42,577 bases of DNA from Ignavibacteria bacterium. GTDB lineage: Bacteria > Bacteroidota > Ignavibacteria > Ignavibacteriales > Ignavibacteriaceae. The DNA is taken from positions 1 through 42,577 of the forward strand of contig DRJC01000369.1 in the NCBI GenBank assembly GCA_011052365.1, given 5' to 3'. Positions 42,197 through 42,577 of the stretch are shown in pieces. Position 1 is the stretch's first letter, and each line of letters opens with the position of its first letter. The position numbers and the translations under genes were made by a program. The notes under the pieces were generated by a model. It did no database searches. It worked only from the letters and a program-made list of their open reading frames with translations, and was not told the origin of the DNA.

Positions 42197-42577
42197 TTAT
42201 CCTTTCCATTTTATATTTGATAATTTGGAATTAAAAATATTTACGATTAGTAACAGCTCATAAATAATTTGCAAATATATAATCTCTCCAAAATTAAAAT
42301 TATAACTAACCAGCCTTTGCATCTTTTTTATTAACATTATATCAATTAAAATTTTACCCAAGAAAAAGATTATGAAAACACTATTAAACCAAATAAGTAA
42401 TGGTGTAAATAACAAAAATAAATTTGTTAAATGCCAAAATGTTAATGAAATTTTGTGCTTGGGAAGGTAATAAAAAGAAGTTGAAGTATGCCTGGCTTTT
42501 TGTTTAAGAAAATCTTTAAAAGATGAAACGGAATTTGTAAAGACCAATCCATCCTTTTCAATAAAGCATCCTACTTT
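42197..42577 (-). CDS. Probable glycosyltransferase family 2, C-terminal end (5' partial)
   Basis: The frame runs off the right edge (KVGCFIEKDGLVFTNSVSSF at the edge), so the TTG at 42547 is not a true start. About 127 residues visible. SSFKDFLKQKARHTSTSFYYL resembles the ...FF-QR-RW-S... motif near the end of polysaccharide-type GT2 enzymes, followed by three hydrophobic helices (WHLTNLFLLFTPLLIWFNSVFIIFFLG, IIYLQIIYELLLIVNIF). The catalytic domain lies outside the window, so the call is tentative. Confidence 0.5.
   Translation of the reverse strand, partial: KVGCFIEKDGLVFTNSVSSFKDFLKQKARHTSTSFYYLPKHKISLTFWHLTNLFLLFTPLLIWFNSVFIIFFLGKILIDIMLIKKMQRLVSYNFNFGEIIYLQIIYELLLIVNIFNSKLSNIKWKG

Noticed and set aside
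1-42577. CRISPR arrays, tRNA or rRNA genes
   Set aside because: No regular direct-repeat/spacer pattern, no tRNA cloverleaf with a TTCRA arm, and no rRNA segments were recognised on reading both strands.

Overview
The window is AT-rich bacterial chromosome from the Bacteroidota/Chlorobiota side of the tree, most likely Ignavibacteria-like. This is inferred from gene content and was not checked against a database. Pointers are a PorZ-type type IX secretion protein, several Bacteroidota-style promoters (TTG-N19/20-TAnnTTTG), BNR/sortilin-like and GHL10 secreted proteins, and SecD and SecF as separate neighbouring genes.

Layout. 1-1454 (+): end of a purine-type amidohydrolase, then rdgB. 1472-1520: two-way terminator. 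1529-13514 (-): a secreted BNR-repeat protein, a PAP2-MenG fusion, rsmA, an ABC-F ATPase, porZ, ribH, a PHP phosphoesterase and a Crp/Fnr regulator. 13741-19990 (+): PpiD-like foldase, a small outer-membrane barrel, aroK-aroB and a GHL10 glycosidase-like lipoprotein or exported protein. 19991-24735: accessory region. 24736-27669 (-): orphan histidine kinase, purA and a STAS protein. 27814-35177 (+): ECF sigma and anti-sigma pair, then a four-gene partner-switching module (STAS, RsbW-like kinase, two SpoIIE phosphatases). 35245-35496: remnant of a RAYT/IS200-like transposase. 35570-38641 (-): secF and secD. 38943-42577 (-): nucleoside salvage run (cdd, tdk, nupC, pnp) and the end of a probable glycosyltransferase.

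The accessory region holds the two most interesting things. First, at 20004-20341 there are two tandem, related small-RNA units on the minus strand. Each has a sigma-54-like promoter (TGGCAC-N5-TTGT), the same 12-base spacing to a shared GAAAATAGTT start, a C-rich anti-Shine-Dalgarno-like stretch, and a strong intrinsic terminator. Related dyad motifs lie upstream where sigma-54 activators normally bind. Neither unit has a start codon. Second, at 20741-24625 four minus-strand accessory genes or operons (Fic, YhcG/DUF1016 nuclease, GrpB-like, MazF with its antitoxin) are each followed, at or near the stop codon, by an imperfect inverted repeat resembling an integron attC site. No integrase is visible, so this looks like an orphan cassette cluster. 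The MazF module is also flanked by 91-base direct repeats of the 3' end of the neighbouring histidine kinase gene.

How the genes fit together: housekeeping functions (ribosome maturation, riboflavin, menaquinone, shikimate, purines, protein export) surround a signalling block of sigma, anti-sigma and partner-switching genes. The cassette region sits between core genes and looks recently rearranged.
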